Shown piece after piece: positions 57,285-64,000 of a stretch of DNA of 64,000 nucleotides; position 1 is the stretch's first letter, and the number at the start of each line of letters is the position of its first letter. This DNA is from Algoriphagus iocasae (GTDB taxonomy: Bacteria > Bacteroidota > Bacteroidia > Cytophagales > Cyclobacteriaceae): positions 1 through 64,000 of the forward strand of contig NZ_JACIJO010000007.1 of assembly GCF_014206875.1 (NCBI RefSeq). The letters run 5' to 3'. The notes below the pieces were generated by a model. It saw only the letters and a list, made by a program, of their open reading frames with translations, made no database searches and had not been told where the DNA came from. Both the position numbers and the translations under genes were made by a program.

Positions 57285-57638
57285 ATGGAAATCCAGACAC
57301 CCTATACCGTTTTGGTATTGTTGAATGCTAAGTCACATTGGCTTGCCCTAACCAGAGATCAAAGGAGTGAATTTGTCAAAAATGAACTGGTGCCTATTTT
57401 AAATAGAGTCAGTGACAAGGTCGCTGTGAGGTTTTTTGATAGTGAGTATTTTCATGCATCCATTTCGGACTTTTTGATTCTAAATGTCAGGGATTTGGAT
57501 GGCTATAAATTGTTTATAGAATTGCTTCGTGATACCAAAGTCTACAGCATACCTTATTTTGAAATTAAGGATATCATTATAGGTCAAGAGAACCTGTTTG
57601 AAACTTTCAATGAGCAGCTTAAAACTGATGACGTATGA
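57285..57638 (+). CDS. darcynin family protein
   Basis: A 117-residue cytoplasmic protein. Start ATG 57285 gives MEIQTPYTVLVLLNAKSHWL, matching the family start; a TTG 18 codons upstream is not needed. Conserved features are LALTRDQRSEF, the VRFFDSEYFHA strand, the region around SDFLILNVRDLDGYKLF and the tail SIPYFEIKDIIIGQENLFE. Darcynin-family proteins have a dimeric alpha+beta ferredoxin-like fold and no established biochemical role. Its stop overlaps the SDR start by 4 bases (ATGA), so the two are translationally coupled. Confidence 0.8.
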   Translation: MEIQTPYTVLVLLNAKSHWLALTRDQRSEFVKNELVPILNRVSDKVAVRFFDSEYFHASISDFLILNVRDLDGYKLFIELLRDTKVYSIPYFEIKDIIIGQENLFETFNEQLKTDDV

Positions 57639-58372
57639 AAGTGACAGGTAACACCATCTTAATTACAGGAGGCTCATCAGGTATTGGCTTGGCCCTTGCC
57701 AAGCGTTTTTTGAAACTTGGTAACAAAGTCATTATCACTGGCCGTAACGAGGAAAAATTAAAACAAATAAAGGAGGAACTCCCGGAAATCCATTGCTTCG
57801 TTGGCGATTTGACCCACAAAAGCTCACTGGATGAACTCGTATTATTGATGGAGCAGGAGTATACAGACCTCAATATCCTAATCAACAATGCAGGCATTCA
57901 ATACAACTACAGCTTTGTAGATGAACCAGATCTTTCATATAAAATTGATTACGAAATATCCACAAATATTACAGCGCCTATAAAACTTACTGGGTTTTTA
58001 CTGCCCATACTTCTTAAAAACCAGAACAGTGCCATAGTCAATGTCAGCAGTGGACTTTTTATTGCCCCAAAAGCATCTGCATCGGTGTATTGTGCCAGTA
58101 AATCTGCCATTCATAGTTTTACCAAGACACTTCGTTATCAGTTGGAAACTACCGATACAAAAGTCTTTGAAATCATTCCTTCTTTGATTGATACCCCTAT
58201 GACTGAAGGAAGAGGTAAATCCAAAATTTCTGCCGAACAGCTGACGGATGAGTTTTTCAGGAATTTTAAAAAGAACAAAACTGAAAGCTATATCGGAAAA
58301 ACTAAGTTGTTGAATTTTATTCAAAGAATTTCCCCAAAGCTCTCAGACAAGATCATGAAAAACGGTCTTTAA
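57635..58372 (+). CDS. SDR family oxidoreductase
   Basis: A 245-residue classical short-chain dehydrogenase/reductase. The cofactor loop is TGGSSGIG (11-18); NNAG lies near 84-87, the catalytic Ser about 138/139 in VNVSSG, and the YxxxK pair at Tyr 152 and Lys 156 (SVYCASKS). The layout with a tail after the Rossmann fold is that of the DltE/YdfG-like group. It reduces or oxidises an unidentified substrate with NAD(P)(H). It is in an operon between darcynin and a DoxX-like protein. Confidence 0.9.
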   Translation: MKVTGNTILITGGSSGIGLALAKRFLKLGNKVIITGRNEEKLKQIKEELPEIHCFVGDLTHKSSLDELVLLMEQEYTDLNILINNAGIQYNYSFVDEPDLSYKIDYEISTNITAPIKLTGFLLPILLKNQNSAIVNVSSGLFIAPKASASVYCASKSAIHSFTKTLRYQLETTDTKVFEIIPSLIDTPMTEGRGKSKISAEQLTDEFFRNFKKNKTESYIGKTKLLNFIQRISPKLSDKIMKNGL

Positions 58373-58392
58373 CTTTAATCGAACCAAATGAA

Positions 58393-58854
58393 ATGAAACC
58401 ATTACTTGTTTTACTTGCTGTATTTGCCGTTTCCCTCTTGACAACCAAGGTTATACACAGGAGATTTGAATTCGCGTTATCCGGGAGAATTGCCATGTCC
58501 GCAATGCTTGTATTCACGGCACTGGCACACTTTGTATTTACCAAAGGCATGTCCATGATGTTACCCGATTTTATTCCTTACAAAACCTTGATTGTTTATG
58601 GGACTGGCATTTTTGAAATTGCAGCCGCAATTGGGCTTTTAATTCCAAAATTTAGAGTGATAGCAGCATGGTTGTTAATCGGATTTTTCATCCTTATCCT
58701 GCCGGCAAATATTTATGCAGCCCTAAATCATATCGACTACCAAAAAGGAACTTTTGATGGATACGGCTTATCGTACTTGTGGTTCAGAATCCCCTTACAA
58801 TGCGTTTTCATCTGTTGGACTTATTTGTCCTTTAGGAAAAATAATTCAGGTTAA
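58393..58854 (+). CDS. DoxX-like membrane protein
   Basis: A 153-residue inner-membrane protein with four predicted helices (MKPLLVLLAVFAVSLLTT, SAMLVFTALAHFVFT, IFEIAAAIGLLIPKFRVIAA, and a C-terminal helix ending in FICWTYLSF). The GTGIFEIAAAIGLLIP segment is the DoxX-family core. It lies 20 bases after the SDR gene and closes that operon. Function unknown; family members are linked to redox or quinol processes. Confidence 0.8.
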   Translation: MKPLLVLLAVFAVSLLTTKVIHRRFEFALSGRIAMSAMLVFTALAHFVFTKGMSMMLPDFIPYKTLIVYGTGIFEIAAAIGLLIPKFRVIAAWLLIGFFILILPANIYAALNHIDYQKGTFDGYGLSYLWFRIPLQCVFICWTYLSFRKNNSG

Positions 58855-59954
58855 AATAGGGTCGTTTCTAAACTGCTAAGATACTTTATGGGTAAAATGT
58901 AGATATACCTTTGTCTATAAAGCTATTTAGAAATAGTAATTCCAATTCCTTCTTCTAGAAAAATGAATCTACCAAGGAAAAATGGGTCAGAATTTAAATA
59001 CCTCCCTAACAAAATCATCTGTAGGAACTGGATGACCTTGAGGTATTAAATCTTAGTGGTAATACGCGGGGAATGGAGCATTCTTAATTACCCATTGTCT
59101 TTCTAAGGTATTTCATTCTCGGAATTCAAAATTTTGAGATATGTATTATGGATTGCAACCTGATAACTACCGGAACCCGAACAGCATTATTATATGGAGG
59201 AAATTTCCTTTACCATTTAAACTGTCAAGTTTTCCTTGATAGTTGGTGTTTTTTATTTTTGACCTTTTGTTTAGAATTGAAATCAGATCTAGTTGTTTAG
59301 ATTCAAATGCTTGTTTGGACAATGTTTCTCTTCATTAAAAATAAAAACCAATGGTGATAATTCAATTATAAAAGGGCTTTTATTGTATTTCAGATCCAAA
59401 AATGCCTGTTACTAGAATAGTCCCAAAAAGTTAGACATTACTTGGAGGTACTTTTATTAGCAGAAAAATGAAGTATTCGGTGAGCTTGAAAACGAATGAT
59501 CTTCGGACTATTCCTTGCGGGAAGGATCATCTTTTTACTTAACCTTTAACTCTTATCCAGAGTAGAGCTGATCTTTTTATCGGCACAATCTGGCCCAAGA
59601 AGCGCACATTGAAGAGGGAAAGGTGCGGTATTTACTGTGAAAAAGAAATCTAAATGGTTTTCATAGTCATTTTTTTTTAAATTAATTGTTAAAGTTAGTT
59701 TTCATTTCAAAAAATTATTAGATTTAGAAAATAGTTTGAACGAAAACTAATAGTATTTTAAGTTTTTATCTCTTTAAATGAATTTCGAATAAAATAATAT
59801 GTATTTGGTAATTATAATTTTTTTTTATTGTGATTAAGATAACCTAGAAAATTCTTTGAAAACAATAAAAAGGTATACTTAAACCTTAATTAAGATTGAT
59901 TTCATTCAATTGAACATTTTAGAATTTTGTTTTAAAACAAACCATTAACCCAAG
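58855..59954. other. 1.1-kb non-coding region entering an AT-rich island
   Basis: No gene is supported here. From about 59680 the sequence becomes extremely A+T-rich and remains so through the following gene cluster. A remnant resembling an IS3-type end lies at 59418-59542. The last 270 bases must hold the promoter of the propeller/LanC-like operon; no canonical motif stands out in such AT-rich sequence. Confidence 0.45.
59418..59542 (+). mobile_element. possible IS3-type insertion sequence end remnant
   Basis: TAGTCCCAAAAAGTTAGACA (59418-59437) resembles, from memory, the CCxAAAAAGTTxGACA terminal sequence of IS3-group elements. An ATG at 59468 then opens a 24-codon frame (MKYSVSLKTNDLRTIPCG) whose start resembles the KYS start of IS3 orfA but is cut short. 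A hairpin with a T-run follows (about 59493-59535). No transposase body remains. Confidence 0.28.
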
Positions 59955-61214
59955 ATGAGAAAAAAAATACAAAGATTTTTATGCCCTATTTTAATACTAA
60001 TTTTTACTATTATTTCCTGTAAAACAAAAGATGAGAATTCTACTCATAAATTTTCAGATTTTGATAGGGAGAAGGTTTTATCTGAAAATATTGAGTCATT
60101 TTCAGTAAATGAATCGGAGATAAGTACAACGATAAAAGTTCCTAAAAATTTAAATAATGAATTTTATCTTTCAGACGTAATTGATAGTGTTTGGTATGTA
60201 AAGCTAGGCGACATACCTTCTGATATTATGACAGATAATTTACTGAAAATTAAAATTTATAAGAAGAGAATTTATGTTTTGGATGGTAAAAATCAGGATC
60301 TATATGTATTCAAGGAGAATGGTGATTTTCTCTTTCCTATTTATAGTTCAGGGATGGGGCCAGGTGAGTTTACAAAGGTAAGTTCATTTAGTATAGTGCC
60401 TGATAAGGATCAAATTGTAGTATTTGATGATAGATTGTCAAAGATTTTGTATTACACGTTAGATGGTCAATTTCTAAAAGAAAACCGAATTGGATTTAGG
60501 TTTTTGGATTTTGAATTTATTGACAATAATACAATAGCTGTTGATTTAAATAAGACTTTTAATGACCATATTCCTGAAATAGAAAATAATCAACTTGTCA
60601 TGGTTGATAGCACATGGAAAATTATTTCAAAAGCAGCTCCTTATGATGCATCAACCGAAAGAGGGTTATTTTTTTCGGGGAAAACATTAAGAAATGGAAT
60701 TGATGGGTTAACTTATCTACAGCCTTTTACTTCGACTGTTTATAGCATTGATAAAAGTAAGATTGTTCAACCAAAAATATTTATAGATCTTGATAAAAAT
60801 GCTTTACCTGAGAACACTAAGTTTAATATGTCCTTTGATGATTTTATGGGTACCTATGGTTTAAATCATGCATTTCTTGTTGAAAATGGATACGACCTAA
60901 AGGATGTGTATTATTTTGAAATGCATTATGAAGGAGGTAAAAGAAGATATGCTTTTCATTCAAAATCAACAGGCAATATTTTTTATGGTATTCCAAATAG
61001 GGACTTGGAGATTTTGGGATTTTTTCATATTTCTACATCTATACCAGAAGACAATGTATTGATAAGCTATGTTTCCTCTGAAGAAATTGCAGCTACTAAA
61101 TCATCAATATTAGATTATGGAATTAAGGATAAGAATTTAATTGATGTTTTGGAAAAAACCTATGATGATGACAATCCAGTTTTGATATTTTATAAATTAA
61201 GAAAGAATTTCTAA
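59955..61214 (+). CDS. 6-bladed beta-propeller lipoprotein
   Basis: A 419-residue predicted lipoprotein: signal MRKKIQRFLCPILILIFTII followed by SC, acceptor Cys 22. From about 75 on, blades repeat with motifs such as KRIYVLDGKNQDLYVFKENG, SSGMGPGEFTKVSSFSIVP and DDRLSKILYYTLDGQF, as in the Bacteroidota 6-bladed beta-propeller (NHL-like) family. In gut Bacteroides such lipoproteins often neighbour small exported cysteine-rich peptide genes. Here it is the first gene of an operon with a LanC-like protein one base downstream, a glycosyltransferase and a nine-cysteine peptide. The gene is far more AT-rich than the upstream operons. Confidence 0.8.
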   Translation: MRKKIQRFLCPILILIFTIISCKTKDENSTHKFSDFDREKVLSENIESFSVNESEISTTIKVPKNLNNEFYLSDVIDSVWYVKLGDIPSDIMTDNLLKIKIYKKRIYVLDGKNQDLYVFKENGDFLFPIYSSGMGPGEFTKVSSFSIVPDKDQIVVFDDRLSKILYYTLDGQFLKENRIGFRFLDFEFIDNNTIAVDLNKTFNDHIPEIENNQLVMVDSTWKIISKAAPYDASTERGLFFSGKTLRNGIDGLTYLQPFTSTVYSIDKSKIVQPKIFIDLDKNALPENTKFNMSFDDFMGTYGLNHAFLVENGYDLKDVYYFEMHYEGGKRRYAFHSKSTGNIFYGIPNRDLEILGFFHISTSIPEDNVLISYVSSEEIAATKSSILDYGIKDKNLIDVLEKTYDDDNPVLIFYKLRKNF

Positions 61215-61215
61215 T

Positions 61216-62280
61216 ATGAGAACGGAATCTTCTATCATTGAATTGGCAGACAAAATTTTAGTAAAAACAAGTAGAAACAATAGTAGAATTGGATTGTTTG
61301 ATGGCAAATCTGGTATTTCATTTTATTATTATCTATTAAACTCGCAGCCAAAGAATTTTAGTTTAGCAGAAATTCTTATTGATGATGTTGTTAATAGGTT
61401 GAAAATTGGATCAACTGATACCTCATTCGCAACTGGAATTTCTGGAATTTCTTGGATGTTAGAATTTTTATCCCGCGAGGGCTTCATTGAAGGTGATCCA
61501 GACGAGATAATTAGTCCACTAGATAATTCAATATTTTTGGATGTTGCTTTTAATTCCATGAGTTCCACTGGTTTTGAGACTGGTACATTAGGGTATTTAT
61601 TTTATTATATAAATAGATATTTTAATTCCAGAACGGGTTCTCTTCATAAAATAATATACGAAAAAACTATAAAGAAATTACTCAATGAATTATATATTCA
61701 AATTGAAAATAACCAAATGAGAATTTCTCCTGGCCAAGAATTTTCTGTTTTTTGGGATTTGCCAATTTGCTTATTTCTCCTCACTCGTCTGGTTCAACTT
61801 AAAATCTATGAAGAAAAAGTTGTTCAAGTCATTAAGTCACTTATTCCTAATATTCTTGAGCTTAGACTTTCTCTACATGCTAATAAATTAACTTTATTAT
61901 TAAGTTTGGTTTATTTTAATAATTATTATTTTGATAAGAGATTGATTGATATTCAGGCCTCATTGTTGAAGGAATTTGATTTTCATCATATGCTTTATAA
62001 TGAATTTAGAGATAAAAGCCTTCATTTTAAAAATGGAATCTCTGGAATTTATTTTATCTTGATTATTTTTTCTAATTGGTCCAATGAAAATCATTCTTTG
62101 ATTTTTGATTCAGAGATAAATTTGATTAAAAAAAAGATACTTAATTCCTCTTTTTGGGATATAAATCTAGAACATATTTCTGAGGTGGATACATTGACTT
62201 CTTTTGAATTAGGTATACCTGGTATTGTATTTACATTTTCTCATTTTTATTTATCAAAATTAGTTTATGAAAAAGGTTGA
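61216..62280 (+). CDS. LanC-like alpha/alpha-toroid protein, zinc ligands absent
   Basis: A 354-residue protein with five evenly spaced G-x-x-G helix-turn motifs, the layout of the LanC cyclase toroid: GLFDGKSGISFYYY (about 26-39), FATGISGISWMLEF (71-84), FETGTLGYLFYY (120-131), FKNGISGIYFIL (271-282) and FELGIPGIVFTF (330-341). True LanC enzymes bind zinc through two cysteines and a histidine in the last repeats. Here the only cysteine is Cys 185, so no such site can form and it should not be a classical lanthionine cyclase. It may act as a scaffold or bind the cysteine-rich peptide encoded two genes downstream. It starts one base after the propeller gene and overlaps the glycosyltransferase gene by 14 bases, so the three are translationally coupled. 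No signal peptide. Confidence 0.65.
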   Translation: MRTESSIIELADKILVKTSRNNSRIGLFDGKSGISFYYYLLNSQPKNFSLAEILIDDVVNRLKIGSTDTSFATGISGISWMLEFLSREGFIEGDPDEIISPLDNSIFLDVAFNSMSSTGFETGTLGYLFYYINRYFNSRTGSLHKIIYEKTIKKLLNELYIQIENNQMRISPGQEFSVFWDLPICLFLLTRLVQLKIYEEKVVQVIKSLIPNILELRLSLHANKLTLLLSLVYFNNYYFDKRLIDIQASLLKEFDFHHMLYNEFRDKSLHFKNGISGIYFILIIFSNWSNENHSLIFDSEINLIKKKILNSSFWDINLEHISEVDTLTSFELGIPGIVFTFSHFYLSKLVYEKG

Positions 62281-63037
62281 TTTAAATGATGTTTGTATAA
62301 TAATTCCTGTTACTCTCGATTCTATTTCCAGATTGGAGAATTTAGTTTGTATTGTGAATTTTATATCTGATAATTTCGAAGTGGAGATTCAATTGCTAGA
62401 AACTGCTCCATACCCAAATTACATCATTCAAAAATTGCTTCAAGGAAAAATTAATTATCATTTTTTTCCATCTAGTGATGTTATTTTTCATAGAACAAAA
62501 TTTATTAATAACCTTGTGAGTAAGACTAATAAGAATATTGTAGGTGTTTGGGATTCAGATGTTCTTTGTCATCCAAATCAGATTGTTGAGTCTATAAATC
62601 TATTAAAGGAAGATAAGGTTGATTATGTTTATCCTTATTCTGATAGGTTTTTAGATACTTCTAAGATTATTAGAGAGCTTTACTTTGAAAAGTTGGATTT
62701 AAATATTCTGCTAATGCTTCAAGGAAAAATGAAAGAAATTTATGCTCCAAAACCTGTTGGAGGAGCTTTTTTTATTAACAAGCAGAAATATATTTCTGCC
62801 GGACTTGAAAATGAAGAATTTTATGGCTGGGGAGTTGAAGATGGAGAAAGAGCTACCCGTTTTTCTATATTAGGTTTGAAAAGAGGTAGAGTTGTAGGGC
62901 CGCTTTTTCATCTTACTCATGATAGAGGTATAAATAGTCAATTTCATTCTATTCAACAAGATGTTTCTAAAAGAAACATTCTTTTCTCTATTGGTACTAT
63001 GTCAGAAATGGAATTGAAAAATTTTATTAATAAATGA
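62267..63037 (+). CDS. glycosyltransferase, GT-A fold with galactosyltransferase-type C-terminus
   Basis: A 256-residue cytoplasmic nucleotide-sugar transferase. N-terminal IIIPVTLDSISRLENL begins the GT-A fold; the metal-binding DxD is DSD at 96-98 (VGVWDSDVLCHP). The acceptor-side motif PVGGAFFINKQKYISAGLEN followed by FYGWGVEDGE (about 185-194) and RFSILG matches the Glyco_transf_7C pattern GWGxED of beta-1,4-galactosyltransferase-like enzymes, and HLTHDRG near 215-221 is a likely second metal or catalytic site. It overlaps the LanC-like gene by 14 bases and lies 75 bases before the peptide gene, so the peptide is a candidate acceptor. An alternative is an unrelated surface glycan. Confidence 0.82.
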   Translation: MKKVDLNDVCIIIPVTLDSISRLENLVCIVNFISDNFEVEIQLLETAPYPNYIIQKLLQGKINYHFFPSSDVIFHRTKFINNLVSKTNKNIVGVWDSDVLCHPNQIVESINLLKEDKVDYVYPYSDRFLDTSKIIRELYFEKLDLNILLMLQGKMKEIYAPKPVGGAFFINKQKYISAGLENEEFYGWGVEDGERATRFSILGLKRGRVVGPLFHLTHDRGINSQFHSIQQDVSKRNILFSIGTMSEMELKNFINK

Positions 63038-63052
63038 ATTTTTTAATTATTC

Positions 63053-63060
63053 TATATTTG
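63053..63060 (+). promoter_or_regulatory. candidate -7 promoter element of the peptide gene
   Basis: TATATTTG fits the Bacteroidota TAnnTTTG consensus, 53 bases before the peptide ATG and just after the glycosyltransferase stop. A matching -33 TTTG is not seen at the usual distance. The position suggests that the peptide can be transcribed separately and more strongly than the enzymes. Confidence 0.35.
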
Positions 63061-63112
63061 AAACCAAGTTTTAGTTTTATTAATATTTGTTTTAATTTTA
63101 ATTTTATTGTTT

Positions 63113-63415
63113 ATGAAAATTTCATTGAATAGAAAAAAGAGTAGTATCAGAAAGATTGTTCTTGGTTCTTCTGCAGCTACATTAGGTATTTCACTTTTGC
63201 TTGCGGTAAATGCTGAAGCTCAATCTTCAAGTTCTTGTGATAATTGGGTTTGGGGTTGTGATTCATTATGGCAAGAACAGTTGACAAATATTCCTTGTAC
63301 TAGAGAGATTTGTTGGATTCCAGGTGTTGCTTGTGATACCTATTGTGGTATGACTGTAAGGTGTATTGACGGTCCTGATTTTGCTTGTGCAGGTGGTTAT
63401 TCCTGTAAGGTTTAA
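63113..63415 (+). CDS. exported nine-cysteine peptide
   Basis: A 100-residue protein from ATG 63113 (a TTG two codons earlier is ignored). Residues 1-36 are a signal peptide: basic MKISLNRKKSSIRK, hydrophobic SSAATLGISLLLA and a cleavage site after AEA before Gln 37. The mature 64 residues contain nine cysteines (42, 49, 62, 67, 74, 78, 84, 92, 98), many Trp/Gly/Asp and a serine run (SSSS) at its N-terminus that could be glycosylated. The length, signal and Cys richness recall the NVEALA-type exported peptides of Bacteroides, which also sit beside propeller lipoproteins, but the cysteine spacing is not one I recognise. Neighbours are a LanC-like protein and a glycosyltransferase. It is followed by a strong terminator. 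Disulfide-rich toxin, signal or surface peptide are all possible. Confidence 0.75.
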   Translation: MKISLNRKKSSIRKIVLGSSAATLGISLLLAVNAEAQSSSSCDNWVWGCDSLWQEQLTNIPCTREICWIPGVACDTYCGMTVRCIDGPDFACAGGYSCKV

Positions 63416-63432
63416 AATAGGTTTAAATAATT

Positions 63433-63475
63433 GTACTTTGCTTTTTCTTGGTTTGGGCAAAGTACTTTTCTTGTT
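63433..63475 (+). terminator. intrinsic terminator after the cysteine-rich peptide gene
   Basis: GTACTTTGC (63433-63441) pairs with GCAAAGTAC (63457-63465) over 9 bp with a 15-base loop, followed by TTTTCTTGTTTT. It starts 18 bases after the stop codon and closes the cluster. Confidence 0.8.
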
Positions 63476-63703
63476 TTAAATGATTGTTTTTTTTATCTCT
63501 AAATCAATCAAATTATTTTCTATTTTAAGTACTTTATTCATTTGTTTGATTGAAGTTTTGTCGACTTGTTTATTTGAAAATTTACTTAAGGTTTAAGCTT
63601 TTAATTATAATATTTATCTCCATTCTAGAGCTTTCTTACATCGTTATGGATCCGATTTATATTGAATTTTTTATTGCTGATCACCAAGCTCCATCAGAAA
63701 CCT

Positions 63704-63974
63704 GTGCCATAGGCCTATATGGGCTATGCTTAGTATAGCCTTCCCCGGTGAGCGGCGCGATATCGGGAAGGAGGAGGGATGAGGTAGAATTACAAATCCA
63801 CCCAGTGCCTTGAATATCGTGATTACATCAAAACAGGGAGACGGCAGGGAAGTACTTCATATTATTTCAAAAAATAATAAGAAAGCCCCCTTGAGGGAAT
63901 GGACGAAATTCTTAATTTGGTCATAGTAGAGCCTAATTGCCTTGTTGACAATACGATATGCAAAAGAATAAAGT
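63704..63974. other. GC-richer, hairpin-rich segment of possible mobile-element origin
   Basis: After 600 AT-rich bases the composition changes abruptly. GTGCC at 63704 begins a stretch with several stems, for example GGCTAT/ATAGCC around 63722-63740 and CCTTCCC (63739-63745) with GGGAAGG (63765-63771), followed by purine-rich sequence (GGAGGGATGAGGTAG). It contains no open frame and leads to an ATG at 63975. A GTG-starting structured RNA ahead of a gene could be the 5' part of a group II intron, but fewer than 300 bases separate it from the ATG, short for that. Other mobile elements are possible. Confidence 0.3.
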
Positions 63975-64000
63975 ATGAAAACACTAGAAAAAATGATGAC
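63975..64000 (+). CDS. start of a reading frame cut by the window end
   Basis: ATG 63975 follows AAAGT and opens MKTLEKMM before the sequence ends. Eight residues do not allow a family call. A basic, Leu/Lys-rich start such as this would fit an intron-encoded reverse transcriptase or a small leader peptide equally. Confidence 0.25.

Noticed and set aside
61216..63415. A standard lanthipeptide cluster
   Set aside because: No dehydratase, no zinc-binding cyclase and no leader-peptidase transporter are present; the peptide has a Sec signal instead of a RiPP leader.
63550..63738. 62-codon open frame with TTG start, including an ATG at 63646
   Set aside because: Hydrophobic AT-driven composition in its first half, and its end runs into the structured segment; no support as a gene.

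Overview
The window looks like chromosomal DNA of a Bacteroidota member, most likely a Cytophagales/Cyclobacteriaceae bacterium (Algoriphagus-like; the genus is inference from memory of protein families, no search was run). The reasons are two SusC/SusD pairs, a one-protein hybrid two-component regulator, a PorP/SprF protein beside a giant protein with a type IX secretion type B C-terminal domain, lipoproteins with Bacteroidota-style lipoboxes, weak Shine-Dalgarno sequences and a moderately low G+C content. No rRNA, tRNA or CRISPR array was seen.

Layout. 1-5.9 kb: the 3' tip of an apparent IS110-type transposase abuts a 5'-truncated S41 peptidase; then an intact S41 peptidase (minus strand) and a two-IPT-domain lipoprotein with a beta-propeller-like C-terminus. 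6.1-7.6 kb: a K+/H+ antiporter. 7.9-18.6 kb: a compact polysaccharide utilisation locus made of SusC, SusD and a GH30 glycosidase on the minus strand and a divergent hybrid two-component regulator. A perfect hairpin sits between susD and the GH30 gene. 19.2-21.3 kb: a secreted amidohydrolase and a stand-alone AraC DNA-binding domain. 21.7-37.6 kb: a tail-collar protein, an 11.9 kb gene for a 3965-residue surface protein holding twelve 213-bp tandem repeats, its PorP/SprF partner and a propeller protein without a signal peptide.

37.6-42.4 kb is a patchwork of decayed sequence (a short dispersed repeat, an ArdC-like remnant, a PepSY membrane protein fragment, a small membrane protein with an in-frame stop) around a DUF1593 nucleoside-hydrolase-like gene and its divergent AraC regulator. 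42.6-48.0 kb: aldehyde dehydrogenase, AraC regulator, ABC-F ATPase with a structured leader, and a Crp/Fnr-AhpD pair. 49.2-56.2 kb: a second SusC/SusD operon led by a DUF218 protein and a secreted protein of unknown function, with no glycanase. 56.6-58.9 kb: Crp/Fnr, darcynin, SDR oxidoreductase and DoxX-like genes.

The most unusual part is 59.9-63.5 kb, a conspicuously AT-rich island: a 6-bladed-propeller lipoprotein, a LanC-like protein lacking the usual zinc ligands, a glycosyltransferase with a galactosyltransferase-type WGxED motif, and a 100-residue exported peptide with nine cysteines that has its own candidate promoter and terminator. This could be a glycosylated or otherwise modified secreted cysteine-rich peptide system. 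The window ends in a GC-richer, hairpin-rich segment that precedes the start of another reading frame and may be a retroelement or other mobile element.
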